From IMG/VR virus record IMGVR_UViG_3300033149_004313, positions 1-57,669 of that record: a stretch of 57,669 nt of DNA; one strand, given 5' to 3'. The notes below the pieces were generated by a model, which saw only the letters and a program-made list of their open reading frames with translations, was not told the DNA's origin and did not search any database. The translations under genes and the position numbers were made by a program. Numbering within the stretch: position 1 is the first letter of the stretch; each line of letters starts with the position of its first letter. Positions 35,688-43,824 of the stretch are shown here, in pieces. This stretch comes from a virus.

Positions 35688-37952
35688 ATGACAACCCAAA
35701 AAACTATCCTGGATATAAAGAAAGTCTTTTATTTAGTCATTATTCTATCGCTTTGTTTATTAGTGCAAAGAGCAGCGATAGCTGAACCTACTTTAGGTGC
35801 TTCATTTACAAAATATCAGGGGAAATATTTTTATTATCCCGATCCCTCAATAGCCGATCAAGGCGCCGCCGTAGGAGCTTCATCGGTTAAAGATTTCGTT
35901 GATGAGATAGGCTCCAAGGAAGCTACAATCGTGTTCAGCCGAAAAGATTCTGGAAATACTACTACGTATACCTTCTCCACCAGTGAAACAATACCCTCTA
36001 ATATTGCGGTTGAAGTAGAAAATGGAGCTATACTATCAGATAATGGAGGAACTGCCTCTTTAACTATTAATGGAAATTTTAAGGCTGGCCTATATAAAGT
36101 ATTTGATTGGACTGGTAGCGGAAGTGTGAGTTTTGGCAGTGGGGCTGTAAGTGAGGTTTATCCTGAGTGGTGGGGAGTTGATGGGACGGCTGACGAAGTA
36201 CAAATTAGTATGGCTATTTCTGCCTGCCCCAACACAGCAAAAGTAATGTTAACTCAAAACTACACAACTACAGCCGCAATCACTATATCAAGTGCAATAG
36301 AATTAGATTTCATCGGGGAGGCCAGCATTAAAGCGAATCATACAGGCAATGCAATAACAATTGGGACTAACCCTGATTATGAAGGAACTAGCGTGAGTGA
36401 TGCGGCTGTTAATCAGATAAAATTTAGTGGTGCATCCTTCACGGTAGATGAACATATTGGGAAATGGGTTTATCTATATGACACATCATATCCACAATAT
36501 AGAAAAATCGTAGATAATACTAGTGATACAGTGGTCTTGGATTATGATCTTGATGCTGCCCCTACTGGCCAAGAAGCAAAAATTTATCCAGTAATTGATA
36601 AGGTTGTATTGAAAAACCCCACAATTGATGGACTTGCAAAAGCGCACAATGGCATAGAAATTATTTTTGCTGATAGAGTTATCATTAAAAACATTGATAT
36701 AGATAATTGTACTCACAATAATTTAGAGTTTCTACATTGTAATAATGTCAATGTTGACGGAGGAAAAACACTCAATTCGGATGAAATAGGTATATTTTGT
36801 TATAATTCTGAAAATGTAAATATTAAATCTGTCTATGCAGAAGGAAATGATCATTCTTACTCGCTGCAAATGAAAGATTGTCGAAATGGTCGTTTTGATA
36901 AATGCACCGTAAAAGGAATAGCGGGGATAGGAAATACTGGCATCAATCTAAAGTCTTCAGGAAGAAATGTTTGTTTTAATGTGGGAATTGAGAATTGTAC
37001 TATTTTTGACATGCCCAATATAGCAATATCTATACAAGCTTTTGACAGTGAAGGTTCATCCTTTGATATGGAGAGCGTTTCTCTTGTTGGAAACACTATG
37101 AAAAACTGTGGTCTAAAAATTCAGGAAAGTGCAACTAGACATATACAAAGTATATCCTCTAGTGGAAATGCTATTTATGGGGCTGGAATTAATATTGATA
37201 CTGTAAACGGATTATCTTTAACTGGAGTTACCGTTGTCAAATGTAGCCGAGCTATGACGGTTTCGGACGCTATCGGCTTCAGATTTCATAATAATACCAT
37301 TATTAATCCTATGTATAATGTTGCTGCCAATACGGTTATAAGGATAGAGGATGCAGAAGATTGTGTGTTTGACAATAATTTGATACTTGTCAACGATGCT
37401 TTATGCACTGGTAATGTTATATGGGAGGAAAAGTCTGGCTATACTCAGAAAAGAAATCTTTTTATTAATAATGTATATATAGACAGTATAAATACTGCTA
37501 CGGAATACTCGCTTAGAGGAACAGGAACTTCTAGGGTAGTAACTCCAAAGTCTCAAATTGGTGGCCATGGAAGAACAAAAGTATATGGTGTCTGGGGTGA
37601 ACTTGTTGGGTCAGCTTCGATTGAAGGAGACACTAGCACCACAATTCCGCTAAGCATCCCATCAGGTGCTAAACTACTTGGCGTATCTTTAAGGGTTGAT
37701 GAGGCTCTTGCAGCCGGAGAAACTTGGGATGCTGCCTATAGTGGGGGATTAACACAAACAATAGCTACCAATGTTGCTGTAGACAAAAACACTAAAGTGA
37801 ACACTTCATACGATGCTAATGCAAATTCCGATGTTGCTTCTTCTGTTACGAATATAAATATCACTAGGAATGGGGGCGGCAGCTTTACTGCACAGGGAAA
37901 GATAACGGCAAAAGTTCACTTCTATTTTCCAATTGGTTTGGCGGATTTATAA
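35688..37952 (+). CDS. Tailspike-like beta-helix protein with signal-like N-terminus, 754 aa
   Basis: N-terminal hydrophobic segment (about 14-32) like a signal peptide. VYPEWWGVDGTADEVQ is the classical entry motif of phage tailspike/depolymerase beta-helices. About 400 residues of N/D/I/V/C-rich coils follow, then a C-terminal beta domain (from about 630) with strongly acidic turns. Likely binds or degrades a host surface polysaccharide. The signal-like start is odd for a tail protein. Confidence 0.78.
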   Translation: MTTQKTILDIKKVFYLVIILSLCLLVQRAAIAEPTLGASFTKYQGKYFYYPDPSIADQGAAVGASSVKDFVDEIGSKEATIVFSRKDSGNTTTYTFSTSETIPSNIAVEVENGAILSDNGGTASLTINGNFKAGLYKVFDWTGSGSVSFGSGAVSEVYPEWWGVDGTADEVQISMAISACPNTAKVMLTQNYTTTAAITISSAIELDFIGEASIKANHTGNAITIGTNPDYEGTSVSDAAVNQIKFSGASFTVDEHIGKWVYLYDTSYPQYRKIVDNTSDTVVLDYDLDAAPTGQEAKIYPVIDKVVLKNPTIDGLAKAHNGIEIIFADRVIIKNIDIDNCTHNNLEFLHCNNVNVDGGKTLNSDEIGIFCYNSENVNIKSVYAEGNDHSYSLQMKDCRNGRFDKCTVKGIAGIGNTGINLKSSGRNVCFNVGIENCTIFDMPNIAISIQAFDSEGSSFDMESVSLVGNTMKNCGLKIQESATRHIQSISSSGNAIYGAGINIDTVNGLSLTGVTVVKCSRAMTVSDAIGFRFHNNTIINPMYNVAANTVIRIEDAEDCVFDNNLILVNDALCTGNVIWEEKSGYTQKRNLFINNVYIDSINTATEYSLRGTGTSRVVTPKSQIGGHGRTKVYGVWGELVGSASIEGDTSTTIPLSIPSGAKLLGVSLRVDEALAAGETWDAAYSGGLTQTIATNVAVDKNTKVNTSYDANANSDVASSVTNINITRNGGGSFTAQGKITAKVHFYFPIGLADL

Positions 37953-38075
37953 ATTAGCTAATTTAGAGCTATCCTCCAATTAAATTATGTGCCGTATAGA
38001 AAACTGAAATTAAAAATAAGAACAACCTACACCAAACAGAATATAACCCGTGCATATTTTACATTAGGAGCCACC

Positions 38076-38723
38076 ATGAACCTAATACCAATCGTCATAT
38101 TAGGATTGCTTTTATCAATTGGTCCTGTCTTTGCAGGTAGCCTTGATTTAGGCTTATCCAGTAAATCAGGAGTTACTGACTCTCAGTCAGTGTATCTTGG
38201 GCTTGACACCAAGATTAAGGAAATCAGTTTAATAGGGAAGCTAAACTATGGCGAGCAGAATGATATAGAAGTTGAAAATAAGGCTTTCTTGCGCTTAGGA
38301 TATGACCCGAAACTTACTGATAAATGGTCTCTTTGGTTCTATGATCAGATTGGATATAACAGGATAAGGAACATAGACTTTGAGAATTTTATTGGCGGTG
38401 GCCCTAAATATAGTTTTTATAAGGACTTTTCTATCTCCGCTGGACTTTTACAGCATCATAAAAAATTTGAGAATGATACTCTTGATATAAATAGGCTTTC
38501 CTTTAGGTTAAAGGGGGAGATAGACTCATTTAAAGCAGTAATATTTTACCAGCCGAATCTTGAGGATTTTGACGACTATATTTTTGCTGGAGAGGCTTCT
38601 TTTAGGCAAGACATTACATCAAAGTTGTCACTGAAATTAACATTAACTGATCAATATAGGTCAATGTCAATAGGTGAAAAGAATGATCTATCGTTGGTGT
38701 TGGCGTTAGGGATTGAGTTATAA
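38076..38723 (+). CDS. DUF481-like outer-membrane beta-barrel
   Basis: 215 residues from the ATG at 38076 with an AGGAG site; the longer ORF from 37989 adds a non-signal extension. Signal peptide ends GPVFAG. The rest alternates polar and hydrophobic residues in about ten strands (LIGKLNYGEQND, KWSLWFYDQIGYNRI, FIGGGPKYSFYKD) as in DUF481/YdiY outer-membrane barrels, ending LALGIEL. It is the last gene of the rightward operon. A phage-made surface barrel could change receptor display or exclude other phages. Confidence 0.75.
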   Translation: MNLIPIVILGLLLSIGPVFAGSLDLGLSSKSGVTDSQSVYLGLDTKIKEISLIGKLNYGEQNDIEVENKAFLRLGYDPKLTDKWSLWFYDQIGYNRIRNIDFENFIGGGPKYSFYKDFSISAGLLQHHKKFENDTLDINRLSFRLKGEIDSFKAVIFYQPNLEDFDDYIFAGEASFRQDITSKLSLKLTLTDQYRSMSIGEKNDLSLVLALGIEL

Positions 38724-38734
38724 GTAATAGAATT

Positions 38735-38929
38735 TTACCACGAATATTCCCGTGTGATACCAGTTGAATATGTTATCTTGCAGAACTCTTTTTTCTTCTT
38801 GTGCATTGCACGATGTCTTGCAATTCCAAGGACATGGAAAGACTTTTTGCATGTATGGCAATAACAATTTTCCCCACTAGTGATATTATTGTCTATAAAT
38901 GATAAATTTTTCTGGGCCTTTGGCTTCAT
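38735..38929 (-). CDS. C2H2-type zinc-finger protein, 64 aa
   Basis: CHTCKKSF...RHRAMH gives a C-x2-C-x12-H-x3-H finger, flanked by basic residues, as in DNA-binding Ros-like fingers. It is the last gene of leftward block 1 and converges on the barrel gene. Overlaps the next gene's stop by four bases. Confidence 0.7.
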   Translation of the reverse strand: MKPKAQKNLSFIDNNITSGENCYCHTCKKSFHVLGIARHRAMHKKKKEFCKITYSTGITREYSW

Positions 38930-39150
38930 ATCTTTGTCTTTTTAACTATTTTTTGGGGTAACCACTCCCCTTCACTTGAAAAAATCCTGATCTTGCCTGT
39001 TTTGGTTATATAGATTTGAATCATATTATATCCAGAATACTTAGATGATTCTATGCCTAAAGTAACCCATCCTTTTCTCTCATCTGAGAACAAGCGAGTC
39101 ACTTTCGCATCGCCATATTCAAAGCCGTACTCTGTTTCTTTGTAGTGCAT
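38926..39150 (-). CDS. Hypothetical protein, 74 aa
   Basis: AAAGGAAA site favours the ATG at 39150 over the ORF opening at 39249. Small beta-rich protein with a basic C-terminus. Not recognised. Confidence 0.65.
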   Translation of the reverse strand: MHYKETEYGFEYGDAKVTRLFSDERKGWVTLGIESSKYSGYNMIQIYITKTGKIRIFSSEGEWLPQKIVKKTKI

Positions 39151-39316
39151 TCTATTTCCTTTAAGTAAAACATCATGCCGCTTCTTTAGACGTGAATAAA
39201 AAATAAATTGACAACAAAATAAAGTAAATTGCTTGATTTGTTGAACCAATGATGTAAATTATCAAAGATGATAATGCCGATATTAATGAACACCAGGCTA
39301 AAAATGCTTTCATGTT

Positions 39317-39547
39317 TTACTCCTCCAATTTATGAGATAATATTTTTTTCTTATAAATCGTTAGCGGCACTTCCTTTGCTGCCATATCAAGTGCCAAGTT
39401 CCAAGCTTTACTAGCCTTATTTGCTTTAACCACTATCAAGGCATACTTTGCTGCTTTATCTTCATAAGCATGACATGCCTCACCGATCAAAGCCCAGGCT
39501 TCGTCTAGCGTCATATCTTTCTGTGGTATAAGTTCTTCAATGTTCAT
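39317..39547 (-). CDS. Hypothetical helical protein, 76 aa
   Basis: AAGGGA site. Ala-rich helices in the middle and a basic C-terminal tail. Not recognised. The 167-base gap to the next gene downstream holds no convincing ORF. Confidence 0.65.
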   Translation of the reverse strand: MNIEELIPQKDMTLDEAWALIGEACHAYEDKAAKYALIVVKANKASKAWNLALDMAAKEVPLTIYKKKILSHKLEE

Positions 39548-39565
39548 TATATTATCCCTTATCTG

Positions 39566-39811
39566 TTAGAACAATAAGTTAAGCAAACTCTCGCTCGAGT
39601 CTTCCCCTTTTAAATAAGCTGAGTTTGGCTCAAGTTCTGATACAATATATTCTTTATTTGCTTCAACATGTATTTGGTGTATATCTTCTGCACAACCACC
39701 GGTATAAATTATGAGGCCATCATCGTTCGAGAAACAAAAAGTGTATTTAAAGTATGAATCAAATTTAACTCTTTCATTTCCAAACTTCTCTATAAACTCT
39801 TTATAAGTCAT
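39566..39811 (-). CDS. Hypothetical protein, 81 aa
   Basis: AAAAGGAG site. Acidic alpha/beta protein with several aromatic residues. Lies directly downstream of the structured interval 39846-39948, which may be its leader. Not recognised. Confidence 0.65.
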   Translation of the reverse strand: MTYKEFIEKFGNERVKFDSYFKYTFCFSNDDGLIIYTGGCAEDIHQIHVEANKEYIVSELEPNSAYLKGEDSSESLLNLLF

Positions 39812-39845
39812 AATAATTCTCCTTTTATGAGTTTATTTCTAAAAA

Positions 39846-39948
39846 TGCTGGCAGGCCGGATTCTCACCGACAGGGCTGTTTATTAGCCAATGTTATGCGG
39901 TCGTCTTCCCCCGCAGATATGTTTTCGGCCCCCATATCGCTGCCAGCA
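39846..39948 (-). ncRNA. Candidate structured RNA with four internal hairpins
   Basis: On the minus strand TGCTGGCAG pairs perfectly with CTGCCAGCA at the far end and is followed by TTTTT. Inside, in order: GATATG/CATATC, TGCGG/CCGCA, GGCT/AGCC and GTCGG-TGAGAAT-CCGGC. The last has a seven-base loop with T-loop character. The layout is multibranched and tRNA-like in size, but no anticodon arm is recognisable. It sits between two leftward genes without any ORF. Either a leader with a terminator-like end or an independent small RNA. Confidence 0.55.
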
Positions 39949-39949
39949 A

Positions 39950-40150
39950 CTAACAATTTTCCTTAATTACTAACTCACATTTGAGTTCCTCGCCTGCTTT
40001 TAATGCTAAGTATATGTATTCTGAGTTTTCCGGATCCGCATCATAAAGGAACTCCTTCAATATAATTGCCCATACCGCAACTTCACTTTTCGTTTTAGTG
40101 ACTATCTCAAAAACATCATTGTCATCTTTGTGTGGTTTTATTATAAACAT
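39950..40150 (-). CDS. Hypothetical protein, 66 aa
   Basis: AAAGGAGAAGAC site marks the ATG at 40150. Small acidic alpha/beta protein. Not recognised. Confidence 0.65.
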   Translation of the reverse strand: MFIIKPHKDDNDVFEIVTKTKSEVAVWAIILKEFLYDADPENSEYIYLALKAGEELKCELVIKENC

Positions 40151-40178
40151 TGTCTTCTCCTTTATTATTATTAGATTA

Positions 40179-40403
40179 TTACACAAAAACCATCCGACCG
40201 ATACTATATCCTTCTGTATTGGCTAGCAATTCGAGCGATTCCAATTCTCTATCTCTAAGGGAGCCTAAGTCAGCCTCGTCTAAAAATTTCCTTATTTTCT
40301 GGTAGGCTTCAGTTGGATCCTCAGCCAAGACATAAGAGTCACCATAAGCGATCCCTGTCCTGGAGGATTGCATCCCTCTTAATTTTACTCTATATAGGTT
40401 CAT
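40179..40403 (-). CDS. Hypothetical protein, 74 aa
   Basis: Predicted alpha/beta with YVLAEDPTEAYQKIRKFL, similar in feel to small phage proteins with a strand-helix unit. Weak ribosome site. Not recognised. Confidence 0.6.
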   Translation of the reverse strand: MNLYRVKLRGMQSSRTGIAYGDSYVLAEDPTEAYQKIRKFLDEADLGSLRDRELESLELLANTEGYSIGRMVFV

Positions 40404-40415
40404 TGAGTTTTCTCA

Positions 40416-40607
40416 TTATTTTTTATAATGGGTTGCGTCAAGTGGTGGATTGTGGCGAACTCGATTCTCTATTGTTTGTTCAAGCGCCCACATCCACATG
40501 TCCTTGATTTCTTACACTATTTCTCTTTTACCCCATCCTGTTTTAGGGGTATGCTCAAAGTAGTTAATCAATACGTCTTTAAAATTTTTATCATCAGAGT
40601 AAGTCAT
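40416..40607 (-). pseudogene. Small gene interrupted by an in-frame TAA
   Basis: A strong GAAAGGAG site and ATG at 40607 open a 31-codon frame ending at TAA (40512-40514). The same frame continues open for 31 more codons (EIKDMWMWALEQTIENR...) to a stop at 40416. Composition runs smoothly across the stop (KREIV then EIKDMW), so a 63-residue protein has probably been cut by a nonsense change or sequence error. Its start overlaps the next gene's stop (ATGA). Confidence 0.5.
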
Positions 40608-40972
40608 GATTTTCTCCTTTCATCTACAATTCCAACGTTTGACTTTTCAAATCTTTCAATGAAATTCTTTGCCCTGCGGAGGGCTTCGTCTTTACCGAAC
40701 CTTCCACAGGGGCAAGGATCATTTTTTCCTAATCCTACATTTGCATGACAGAACAGGCATACATTTGAATTGAAAGAAAAACAAGTAGAATCAAGGAATT
40801 CTTCTAAAAACGCACCTGAACAATCTATGTCCTTCCGAGCAGGGCAGCATTTACACATCTTTGGATGCGCTATCACTTTCTTTAACTGTTCGATGTAGGC
40901 CCTCTGCTGCTCTATGGTGAGCCCGCAGGGGAACACTTCATCTGGTTCAGGCAATTTTTCATTCATTTTCAT
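40604..40972 (-). CDS. Cys-rich protein, paralogue of 50883-51158
   Basis: 122 residues. Order of elements: an N-terminal helix (GLTIEQQRAYIEQL), MCKCCPARKDIDC, CLFCHANVGLG, CPCGRFG and a C-terminal helix. The same order with the same CxxCPA, C-x2-C-x-ANIG and CPC spacing appears in the protein at 50883. About ten Cys suggest two zinc or iron-sulphur sites. Function unknown. Confidence 0.7.
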   Translation of the reverse strand: MKMNEKLPEPDEVFPCGLTIEQQRAYIEQLKKVIAHPKMCKCCPARKDIDCSGAFLEEFLDSTCFSFNSNVCLFCHANVGLGKNDPCPCGRFGKDEALRRAKNFIERFEKSNVGIVDERRKS

Positions 40973-41138
40973 CCTCGTCTTTAAACAGAAAGCTCTCCAT
41001 ATATTGGACGATATTGAATATTCCTAAACTTCGCAGTTCACTATAGGTAGATTTATCTATACAAAGTGCTTTTAATGCCTCATACAGCGATGAAACCTCT
41101 GTACGAGAAAGAATTATAAACTCATTGCCTGATAGCAT
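40959..41138 (-). CDS. Hypothetical protein, 59 aa
   Basis: AAAGGAGAATCT precedes the ATG. Mostly helical with an acidic end (FKDEDENE). Overlaps the next gene by 14 bases. Not recognised. Confidence 0.65.
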   Translation of the reverse strand: MLSGNEFIILSRTEVSSLYEALKALCIDKSTYSELRSLGIFNIVQYMESFLFKDEDENE

Positions 41139-41157
41139 AGATTCTCCTTTATTAAAT

Positions 41158-41240
41158 GGCGGTTGCCCAAGCCGCCCATCTTTTCTTGTTTCGGCATTTC
41201 CTAGGATGGTCTAGGGCTTCAAACAGGCGGGCACCTGTTT
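41158..41240 (-). ncRNA. Folded intergenic stretch in leftward block 1
   Basis: The 119-base gap 41139-41257 has no ORF. It contains AAACAGG/CCTGTTT (41221-41240) and a GGCGG...CCGCC hairpin with two further pairs (41158-41176). Could be a leader of the 59-aa gene or a termination signal for the upstream recombination genes. Confidence 0.35.
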
Positions 41241-41257
41241 CCGCTCGTCAAGTTAAA

Positions 41258-42166
41258 TCACTCCTTAATTACTATAGATTTTTTTAGATCAATCAACAAA
41301 TTATCTTGCTGATCTTTATTAGCATTCAAGATATCCTCAATCGAAGAAAACCCATGCATACCCATTATTTCAAAATATTTAGCCCTATTTGCTGCTAGAA
41401 ATTTATTCAGTTGCGGAACAATACCATTGCTTTGTTCTTCTTGTTTTTTAGGTGGCCTACCTCTGCCTCTGGGCTTTAGTTGATCATTCTGAGATTCTGG
41501 AGGTGCTTCCGCTACCTCTGCATTGATAATATCAACTGGCATATCCTCAATATCTTGGGTGAAAATATCTGAGGCGGCCGTAGCATTTAAAGTAGCTGCA
41601 ATCAAAGAGCGCTTACAGGCCATTTTTACAAGAGTATTATCCAGATCCCAGGGATTATCGTTTTCAATTTGTTCAAAGATGAACCATCGATTTTTTCCAT
41701 TTTCATCTTTCTTTTTGCGGGGTTTGAATTGTGTGCCGCCTAATATATCAGGATCACGTTTATCCCAATATTCCTTTGGCACAGGACGGCCCGTATTCTC
41801 TGATCGATAGCGATATTTTGTTTCTCTGCTGTTACAAGAACCGACACCACTTGCAATGGGCCTGCCCGTGGGAATGTGAGTAAGAGAACATCTTACTGTA
41901 TAAGCTATAAAATCCTTTTCTCTCACCTCACGGATAATCTCATAATCGGGACCAAGCCGAAAGGTAAGGCACAGTTTTTCAGCTCCAGGTTTTAAAAGCG
42001 TAGGTTTATCCGTACCAGGAATAATGCCGTAGTGTTCATTTTCATGCATTATTTTTTTCATTATTTGTTGAATAAGATTCACCTGTTCTGTTAGATTGGC
42101 AAGAGGCATTGCCGATTCTTCTATATTTACAATCGGATGCTCTATGGTTGCTGGTGTATTCTGCAT
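41258..42166 (-). CDS. Putative single-strand annealing-type recombination protein with AT-hook
   Basis: 302 residues. PGTDKPTLLKPGAEKLC and, later, NTLVKMACKRSLIAATLNATAASDIFTQDIED are conserved blocks of a widespread phage family that I associate with recombination (Rad52-like annealing), from memory. A GRGRPPKK AT-hook follows near residue 235. It directly follows the exonuclease gene, the usual pairing for phage recombination modules. Confidence 0.55.
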   Translation of the reverse strand: MQNTPATIEHPIVNIEESAMPLANLTEQVNLIQQIMKKIMHENEHYGIIPGTDKPTLLKPGAEKLCLTFRLGPDYEIIREVREKDFIAYTVRCSLTHIPTGRPIASGVGSCNSRETKYRYRSENTGRPVPKEYWDKRDPDILGGTQFKPRKKKDENGKNRWFIFEQIENDNPWDLDNTLVKMACKRSLIAATLNATAASDIFTQDIEDMPVDIINAEVAEAPPESQNDQLKPRGRGRPPKKQEEQSNGIVPQLNKFLAANRAKYFEIMGMHGFSSIEDILNANKDQQDNLLIDLKKSIVIKE

Positions 42167-42174
42167 GATACCTC

Positions 42175-42819
42175 CTATACTTTTTTCTTTAAAATTTTTT
42201 GTAATTTATGGAGTTCAAGAAGATGCTTAAAACATTCCCACGCTTCGGGTAAAATATCCCAATGGTGCCAATGCCAGGAAGCATCTTCTTTACCTATTCG
42301 TAAAAGATAAAATCCATTTAACTTATTGTCAGGATAATTTTCATTCCAGGCAACCTCATAAGCTGCAAGTTGCACTAGCATATCCTGATAAACTCCTCCA
42401 CCCGTTTTCCAATCGAATAGAGATAACTTACCTTTGATGAAAGCAGGGCAATCGGGAGTAGCGCCAAATTGCCATTTTTCTGATACAAGATGAATTTCAG
42501 TCTTAAACGGCTCAAATTGAACAGAATCTTTCCAATCAAGGAAATTCAAATAACAAGTTTCTGCTTTGTCAACCAATTCTTTATCGTATTTAGAACCGTC
42601 AAATTTTTTACCCTGAATGTCATATTCTATCATTTCATGCGCAATTGTGCCTGCATCTGCAGCCCTTTGAGATGTATCTCTGAAATTGCGGTTTTCCATC
42701 CCCTCATTCCAGGCCCAATACATAAGGGCTTGTTTGTTCCAACCTAGATTTTGACTTATAACGGTGGTTACCCCAGGGATTCTTTTACCTTTGCTATTTC
42801 TATAATTTATTGTCGGCAT
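42175..42819 (-). CDS. PD-(D/E)XK exonuclease (Cas4/RecB-like)
   Basis: 214 residues with RecB-nuclease motifs: His61 in TIAHEMIEYD, Asp123 in GATPD, Asp136-x-Lys138 in LFDWKTGGG and the Q-x-x-x-x-x-x-x-x-Y helix (Q145...Y154). It would resect DNA ends 5' to 3' to expose single strands for the annealing protein encoded eight bases downstream. Confidence 0.85.
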   Translation of the reverse strand: MPTINYRNSKGKRIPGVTTVISQNLGWNKQALMYWAWNEGMENRNFRDTSQRAADAGTIAHEMIEYDIQGKKFDGSKYDKELVDKAETCYLNFLDWKDSVQFEPFKTEIHLVSEKWQFGATPDCPAFIKGKLSLFDWKTGGGVYQDMLVQLAAYEVAWNENYPDNKLNGFYLLRIGKEDASWHWHHWDILPEAWECFKHLLELHKLQKILKKKV

Positions 42820-42964
42820 TTTCTCCCCTTTCCAGAAATCTATTTTCTCTTCTATGCGGGCAGCTTTTTAAACATCTAAATGATTTTTTCTGCTGCCTCG
42901 CAAGGCACTGCTCTTTACTTATGATATGCCCCTTTTTGGGGCAGGAAATTAAATGAGGGCTCAT
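42800..42964 (-). CDS. Small Cys/His-rich protein, 54 aa
   Basis: Starts in the upstream gene's stop (ATGA). Pattern CPKKGHIISKEQC...FRCLKSCP is typical of small phage zinc-binding proteins (CP.KG.I....C...C..C). Overlaps the exonuclease start by 20 bases. Function unknown. Confidence 0.7.
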   Translation of the reverse strand: MSPHLISCPKKGHIISKEQCLARQQKKSFRCLKSCPHRRENRFLERGENADNKL

Positions 42965-43197
42965 TTTAATAGCTGATTGGTAGTTGACGGAAGCATCTCT
43001 TTTACTTTGTTTGTGATATGATCTAAACTACCTTCCAGCCTTGTGTTTAGTGGAGAGCCGCACCATAAACCTCTAATTATTTGCAAGTCGTTTTTATTTC
43101 CATGCCCATGATACCACACATCATAAGTGAAATACCAAGGAATATCTGGTGGCATTATTTTTTGTAATTCGCTTATGAAATCATTAATTTTCATCAT
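42961..43197 (-). CDS. Hypothetical protein, 78 aa
   Basis: GGAGGG site before tandem ATGs (43197 and 43194). Aromatic-rich N-terminal half. Not recognised. Confidence 0.65.
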   Translation of the reverse strand: MMKINDFISELQKIMPPDIPWYFTYDVWYHGHGNKNDLQIIRGLWCGSPLNTRLEGSLDHITNKVKEMLPSTTNQLLK

Positions 43198-43319
43198 ATC
43201 CCTCCAGTTAGAAGATACATATCTCCCATCAAAGAGCCTAATGAGAGAAACATAGTTACTAGGCTCTGCTCACGGTAGAGCAGATAAAGGGTTGCTATAG
43301 TGCTAAGTAAGGAGAGCAT
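43194..43319 (-). CDS. Possible 41-aa membrane peptide
   Basis: Open frame filling the gap between two leftward genes and overlapping the next start. Hydrophobic segments at both ends around a YREQ turn. No clear ribosome site. The DNA also folds (CTGCTC/GAGCAG and GAGCCTA/TAGGCTC), so it may be a leader rather than a gene. Confidence 0.4.
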   Translation of the reverse strand: MLSLLSTIATLYLLYREQSLVTMFLSLGSLMGDMYLLTGGI

Positions 43320-43323
43320 TCAA

Positions 43324-43533
43324 TTAGTAAATCCATTCAAGTGTTTCCGGATTAATGTCACATGAATTGCAAAATTCTGTATATGACATTTTCCCGTCCA
43401 AAACTGTGATTATATTCTTAAGTTGTGATCGCAAAGTTCTGCCATCACAATCGCTCCAATCCCCTCGCCAAGCAGAACCAAGAGCGATTAAACAATCTTT
43501 CGCAATTTCAATTCTCATATCTTTATCACTCAA
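43324..43533 (-). CDS. Hypothetical protein, 69 aa (TTG start)
   Basis: An AAAGGAGG site lies six bases from a TTG that opens the frame, a good start despite the rare codon. Contains two Cys near NSCDINPETLEW. Not recognised. Confidence 0.65.
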   Translation of the reverse strand: MSDKDMRIEIAKDCLIALGSAWRGDWSDCDGRTLRSQLKNIITVLDGKMSYTEFCNSCDINPETLEWIY

Positions 43534-43584
43534 AACATCCTCCTTTCCCTAAAGATAAGTTTTAGAACTTGAGAGAGCATTTTT

Positions 43585-43824
43585 TCAACCTGCAAAGGCT
43601 GTTAATGCCTCTAGGGTCTGGTTTAAAGTTAAAATCACTGAATCCAATGAATCTAAAATTCTTGATCCTGCTTCAGGGGGTATTGATTTTTTAATTGTTA
43701 CAGGATATTTTATTGGAGAATGAAGTGTAAGACTTTTATCCCTTATTAGATTTGACATAGATTGAATTTGCTCTATCTTCGCTTCAATAATTTCTAAATC
43801 ACATACTTCTGCATCCTTTTCCAT
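43585..43824 (-). CDS. Hypothetical helical protein, 79 aa
   Basis: AAAGGAGATG site. Two helical halves around a proline-containing middle. Probably a small dimeric protein. Not recognised. Confidence 0.65.
   Translation of the reverse strand: MEKDAEVCDLEIIEAKIEQIQSMSNLIRDKSLTLHSPIKYPVTIKKSIPPEAGSRILDSLDSVILTLNQTLEALTAFAG

Noticed and set aside
36190-36210. GTACAAATT match to the operator core inside the tailspike gene
   Set aside because: Only half of the dyad, lies in coding sequence, and is not near a promoter.
39846-39948. GGUGAGAAUCC-like segment resembling part of a cobalamin riboswitch
   Set aside because: Only the short T-loop-like hairpin matches. The downstream CCCGC and the rest of the core are absent, so it is not a B12 riboswitch.
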